Shown piece after piece: positions 53,101 to 59,100 of a DNA stretch of 64,000 bases. The translations under genes and the position numbers were made by a program. The first letter of the stretch is position 1; every line of letters starts with the position of its first letter. This stretch comes from Epiperipatus broadwayi (Eukaryota > Onychophora > Udeonychophora > Euonychophora > Peripatidae), in NCBI GenBank assembly GCA_028023455.1, contig JAQFVV010000027.1, positions 11,033,845-11,097,844 on the forward strand, in the 5' to 3' direction. The notes beneath the pieces are model-generated. The model was not told the DNA's origin. It worked only from the letters and a program-made list of their open reading frames with translations, and searched no databases.

Positions 53101-56100
53101 TATTGCAATCATAATTTATAAGTCATACAGCAAAAAAACCCACTATGACTGTGTGAGGTAAATTCATGGATTCAAACAACATCTTAAAATAATAAAACAA
53201 TTCAAAATTTGTATATGCATCTATATTATTTATATGACATTTCATATCTGTTTCATTTTTTTATTTAAAGCAATTTATACCTGTAATAGAATGAGATAAT
53301 AGCATTTAACGTAAATTGATTACTCAAGCTTACTAAAGATGGCTCTAAAGTATAGTAAATAGGATGAAATAATGCTCTTAATGCAGATTTTGAAAGGAAA
53401 AAAAAAAAAATCAAATAATGCTTATTTGATAAGATGACCATGGTTATCATAACACTAAAATAAATAGTTTTTGGCCTAGCTGACAAGTTCTGGAGCAGAC
53501 TTATTTAAATATATCAGCAAATTATTGCTCGATAAAAACTTAGTATTTAAATCTCAGATTATTAGCTTGGATAGTATTAAAAAAAGTAAAGATTGCCATT
53601 GGCCAAGTAGATATAAATCCAATGCTTTTACATTGATAATAGGCAATAGCCATATATTATTTTGGGGATTTGTATGTATCACTTCCATTGTGTCCACTGA
53701 TCACTCAAACTTATAATAGTTATTTCTGGAGCAAAACAAGTTTTATATAAATGTTTAAGCAATTTTATTATCTTACCCATTCATTATTGACTAATTTTTC
53801 TCAAATTATTTTTTAAAAATCAGTTGCTGAGATAGCAAGTGAAATAATAAAACTGCTTGAAGTTTAATATACTGTGACATTCAGATGATGTATGTTGGTT
53901 TAACCCCGTTCAAATACTAGGCGAAAGTACCTCGAGGCCACCCATATGCGAGATATTAAATCAAAAATACTATGACCTCTGCCCTATTCGCCTATTCTCG
54001 AGGCTAACTATGAACCAACAACATTATCTGAGACACGCATAAATTATTTTCTCATTCGACCCAAAGCTTAGCATCAGGGGAGAGACATGGACAAGAATAC
54101 TTATAGAACTACAAGTTAAATGTGCATAAAAGTACTATGAAAAATGTGTTTTGCGTGTCTGGATCATTGTGAAAGTAAAATAAAGCATTAAAATAAAATT
54201 AGAAAACTAAAGCTTTTTAGTTGAATAATATATTTAATTAATGACTTTAAAATGTTAGTAATGTTTTAATGACCTCTGCTATTCCCCTGAATTAATGAAA
54301 AACTAATTAGACAATAAAAACAGATTAAACGATATAATATTTTTGCGGTCTAAGTCTTTTCTTCCCAATTTTAATAAAATTGTCAACTCGAATCTCCTCG
54401 ATAAAGTACAATAAAAAAAGATCTTTCGCAAAGCATTTCTAAATGCTTTGCGCTAAAAACAGTTTACAATTATTTAAGACGTATATAGCTAAATCAGATA
54501 TATGTAATGAGCTAATGGCGGACAAAAGAGGCGTTATCGAGGAGATCATGTTGGCAAACAAAGGAAACTTACTCGTATGGAATTTAGAAACATAAATAAA
54601 ATTGGAAAGAGATTTAAATGAAAAATTAACTTTTAAACTTAACCGCAATGGAATACAAAATATTTATACATGTTAGTAATGAAGAATATTGAAGGAAAAA
54701 GGGTTAAATATATATATAGATAGATGATCGCGCAATATATATATATATCTCTAAGACTAGTCTAATAAAAATGGTTACATAACAAATATAATTAAATACA
54801 AATTTCAGAAATATAATTCAATGAAGCAATTAAGAAAGGTATGAACAAAAAAGGGTAGAAAGTAAATAGTTCAATGGAGGAGAGATAGGATTACCGTCCT
54901 GGTTCCTTGGTCATGTTCTGTCAATGTGCGTGGCTTGATCCGTCCATCGATAGGTATTTGCCCGGACAAGGAAAGTGGAAATACGTAGCATGCTTTTACG
55001 AAAAGTCCTACAGACACGGCACAGAGTTCAGATTGATATTGGTTGGATACTACAGCATCTTGATGGTTTTTAGGAACCTCGGCGGCAGGCAAAGCTTTGC
55101 CTAACCGCCAAGCATAGTAGAATCCATCAAATTCATATGACTTTTAGCTCGTAGCATGTTCAAACTTCTCCGTGATTTCGAAGACGACAGTTGAATAACT
55201 TTTTGGAGCAAAGTGGAAACGAGAAGCAAAATCTGGGAGGTTCAAAGCACAGGAAAAATCTGAAATAATTCTCTACAGAGAAATCTCAGCAAGCACAAGA
55301 AAAAGCCTCCAGAGAAATCTGAATGAAATCTCTAAAGGGAAATCTGAATGCAATCTCCAAAAGGAAAATCTGAATGGCCAAGTCTTTTGTTCTCACTCCT
55401 ATTTGTACCTTTTTTTGTAAGCTACCTTCTATTGTTTTGCGTATGATCTTAGATCTTGATACCCCCCCCCCCATGCTCCTTTGTTTCAAGGTAACATTTT
55501 CTAAAAATAACTTTTACTTTTTTATTCTAAATTTCCTTCTTTAAAGTTTGAATTTTTATTAATTAAAAAAAGAAGAGAAGGCCATCTTTAATTTGCCTTG
55601 AATGGGCTAACTAATTACAAACATACATTCTTTTAGAAAATGTTGGCAGGCTTATCTCAAAATAAAAATCATACGCCATATTTTAACAAGATTTTAAAAA
55701 GAAAAGTATATTATTTCTTTTAATAAAATAAGCATTTTATTTCAGCATAATTTTGCATTAACTCATATATATACACTTGACGTATATATATGTTTGACTA
55801 ATAGGTTTTACAAGTAATTTTTACTAACAGAAATTTAATCTTCGAATGGAATTTATTTAACACGAAATATTTAAATGTAAATACAAATTTAATAAACATA
55901 ATTAATTTTAGCTTTAATGCAAAACCCTGTGATATTGGACTATAAACTTAATTCAGGCTTACACTACTAATTAAGTTCATAGGAGGCTGTGAAGCATGGA
56001 TCGGACTTCAGATCCATTGCTTCAATATATAAAATTAGCAAAACTTATTTATAAATTATAAGTAATACAATGGCTTGCCTAATCCTATATATATGTGTGG

Positions 56101-59100
56101 CTGTGTGAATATATGTCTATCATTAAAATTTAAAAATAATAATAATACAAAAACATATTCAAATATAGAATAATTTTGAATAAAATTTAGCACATTCTTA
56201 CTATGAAGTCTCTAGTCAAACTCCATTCATGTCATTCCTATATGTTTATCTCATTATATAAAAATAAATTTTATTTGTTCAAATATATACTTATGCATAT
56301 ATTTTAATTCTATATATTAAATTTATTAATATATTCCATGTAAAATACATATATTTAAATTTCTATATATTTCTAGAATGAGGATAACTGCTAAATACTG
56401 ATGAAATATATAATACAAATTCAAAATTAAACAAGCATTTAATATGAAAATATGTTGTTTGTTTTTTTGTTATTGTTGTGTTGGAAAAAATAACTTAGTT
56501 CTTATCCTTTGCAAAAATAAAGATATTTTTTGCAACTTATTTGTTCTCGAAATGACTGCTATGCTTTAAGTGAGTACTAAGCTAAACAGATGAATCCATT
56601 ATTCTTACTTTTTAAAATTATTATAGATCAAGTCTAATGACAGAAATAATGCAAATATTGCCATGGTACAATAATACATTTCTGAAACTTTACTTGATTC
56701 TATTACATTTTATTTAAAACTCTTCAAAGAAATGCCGTGATACAAAAATTGTTATTCTAAAAATATCTTAAAAAATTTGAAGTTTATATGCATCACTTAT
56801 GTAATTTTAAATAAAAACTTATCACTATAAAGCCTATCGAACAATAGAGAGGATTTATTAGATTAAATATAATATACTTTTATTGAAAATAAAATTAAAA
56901 AAACAATTAATTCTTCTGTTAGCAATCTGTATGACATTAGAACAAAAATAATGTTTATGTGTATGAATTGTGTTTTTTTTTTTTGACACACTTCACACAA
57001 GAAATCAAATGCAATTAATTACTCGTTAATTTATTAATATATTATATAAATTTTTGTAATTTATTGATGTAAAGAGCTCGTTAAACTTTATGATGAAATT
57101 TTTAATTATTGTGCTAAAGGGATGGCTAACAATGGCAAACTCCCAATGGCAATAATCAATAATATTATTCAATTACAGTATCATACTCACTGACAAAGAA
57201 CTTAACATTCACACATAGACAGTTACAAAATAAATATAGCTAACTTATATATTAAAAATGTTTAATCCAATACAAAAACAATTACACAACCAATTTTATA
57301 AATGTCTACTTTTCCAATATATATTTAACTGAATAAGAATTTTCAGACTAAATTTTAAGGCCCACTTCAAGTGCCTTAAGTCACTAGACAGATTATTAAC
57401 AAAGTTTTTTTGTTGTCTAACTATTCTGTCTTACGATAGAAAATTTAACATAAAATATAAACAAATAATTATGTTTTCAATAAAAAAAATAGACAAAAAT
57501 GAAACTTTCTTAGAAAAGTATATATAATACTATTTTATTTAAAAATATATATATTTCTTTTCCTTAACAAGATGAACTTTAATACAAAATTTCATTTTAG
57601 AAAACATCCAACATAGAATACTTATAAAATCAAAATTCTTTTAATATACAACTAAAAAAAAAGCTTGAGATTCAAATTTTAAGTTAGTTTATAATTTTAC
57701 TTTTGCTATAATAAAACAAATCATAAAAACCTGAAGTACTAATGCTTTTTTATATAGTGCCCCCCCCCTCCACCATAGTCGCACCATTTAATTCCAAGCC
57801 ATGTCAATGTTACTGAAAACTTCAGATAATAAATAGTATTAGAACATACATTTTAATAACACACATCTATATAGAGATGTTTATTTAAACATATGATGAA
57901 AACAAATGTAATACATTGATAAGTGTGTGTCCATATTTTGTAACGCTATTAACAAAAAAAATAAAATATAAAATTTATTATTATTATTTTTCATTTTTAC
58001 ACATTTTATTTATTATTTGGAACCATGGATAATTAAAATTGCCAATATAGAGCTTTGCATCTATATATTATTTTTCTTTTCAAATATATATTACTTAATA
58101 GCTATTTTTCTAATTATATGACAAACTTTATTAATAAGTAAATTACAAATTGCCTTAGAATTACATAATACAATGTTTAAAGATGGCACTTTTAATATTT
58201 CACAATTTATTAATAAATAAAAAAAAAAACAATACATCAGATAATGCAACAACATCTCATTGGTTGTTGATTAAATTTTTCGCTGGTCGAGTATTAGATG
58301 AAATAAACATTTCATAAAAGTTATTTTAAGATTTTATTAAAAAAAACTTTTAAGATTTAAATATAAAATTAATGTGTATAGCAAATATTTAGCCAGCTAA
58401 GCTATTGGACTAATTTCAGAATTCTAGAAATTAGCATCACTATCTTTGAAGTTTTTTATTATTAAAAAAAAAAAGTAACCAAGACAATGTTAAATTACAA
58501 TATAAAATTTACAAATATTAAAGAAGTTAATTTTTTCTCATTCTAAATGAAATATTATAATTTCAAAAGTATTAATATCAACATTTTAAAATAAACAAAT
58601 AAAATGTTTTTTTATTTTTTCCTCCAATTACAAAACATCACTTACTTACAATATCATATTACTTACTTAACTCCATAAGCCTTCAGGTGCATAAATATTA
58701 CAAAATATATAGGAAAATCACCCAATTACCTGTGAATTAATGGCAACGTCTGAAGAAGAAGAACTGGTACGATGCTTTTTGGCTTTAGTACGAGCTTTCT
58801 CCCACATTTTTTTCCTTTGTCCAAATGGTAATACTCCCCTGAAAACAGATATCAAATCAATTGTCTGAAGTATTATGCTACGTTTAATGTAAATATTGGA
58901 TGTAATAGTATAAAACTAATAGAACCACATGATGAAGCATAATAAGATTACATCAATAATAGCAAATGTAAAGTGAATGAAAGCAATATATTATCTCCTG
59001 CTGTTTTTTTAAAAAAAAAAAAACAATTAACTAATGATTAGCTCTGGGAATTGTCACAAATTTTGATTTATCGACTATTATTAAAGTTAGTTGAAGTGAA

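Noticed and set aside
54515-54595. Small plus-strand ORF of 26 residues starting [10 protein letters not shown]
   Set aside because: It has a plausible start but is too short, has no recognisable relative, and lies in a block of unknown origin.
54871-55104. Overlapping open frames of 65 to 73 codons on both strands
   Set aside because: Both strands are open only because stop codons are rarer in this less A+T-rich block. No domain or homology was recognised, so it is not called as a gene.
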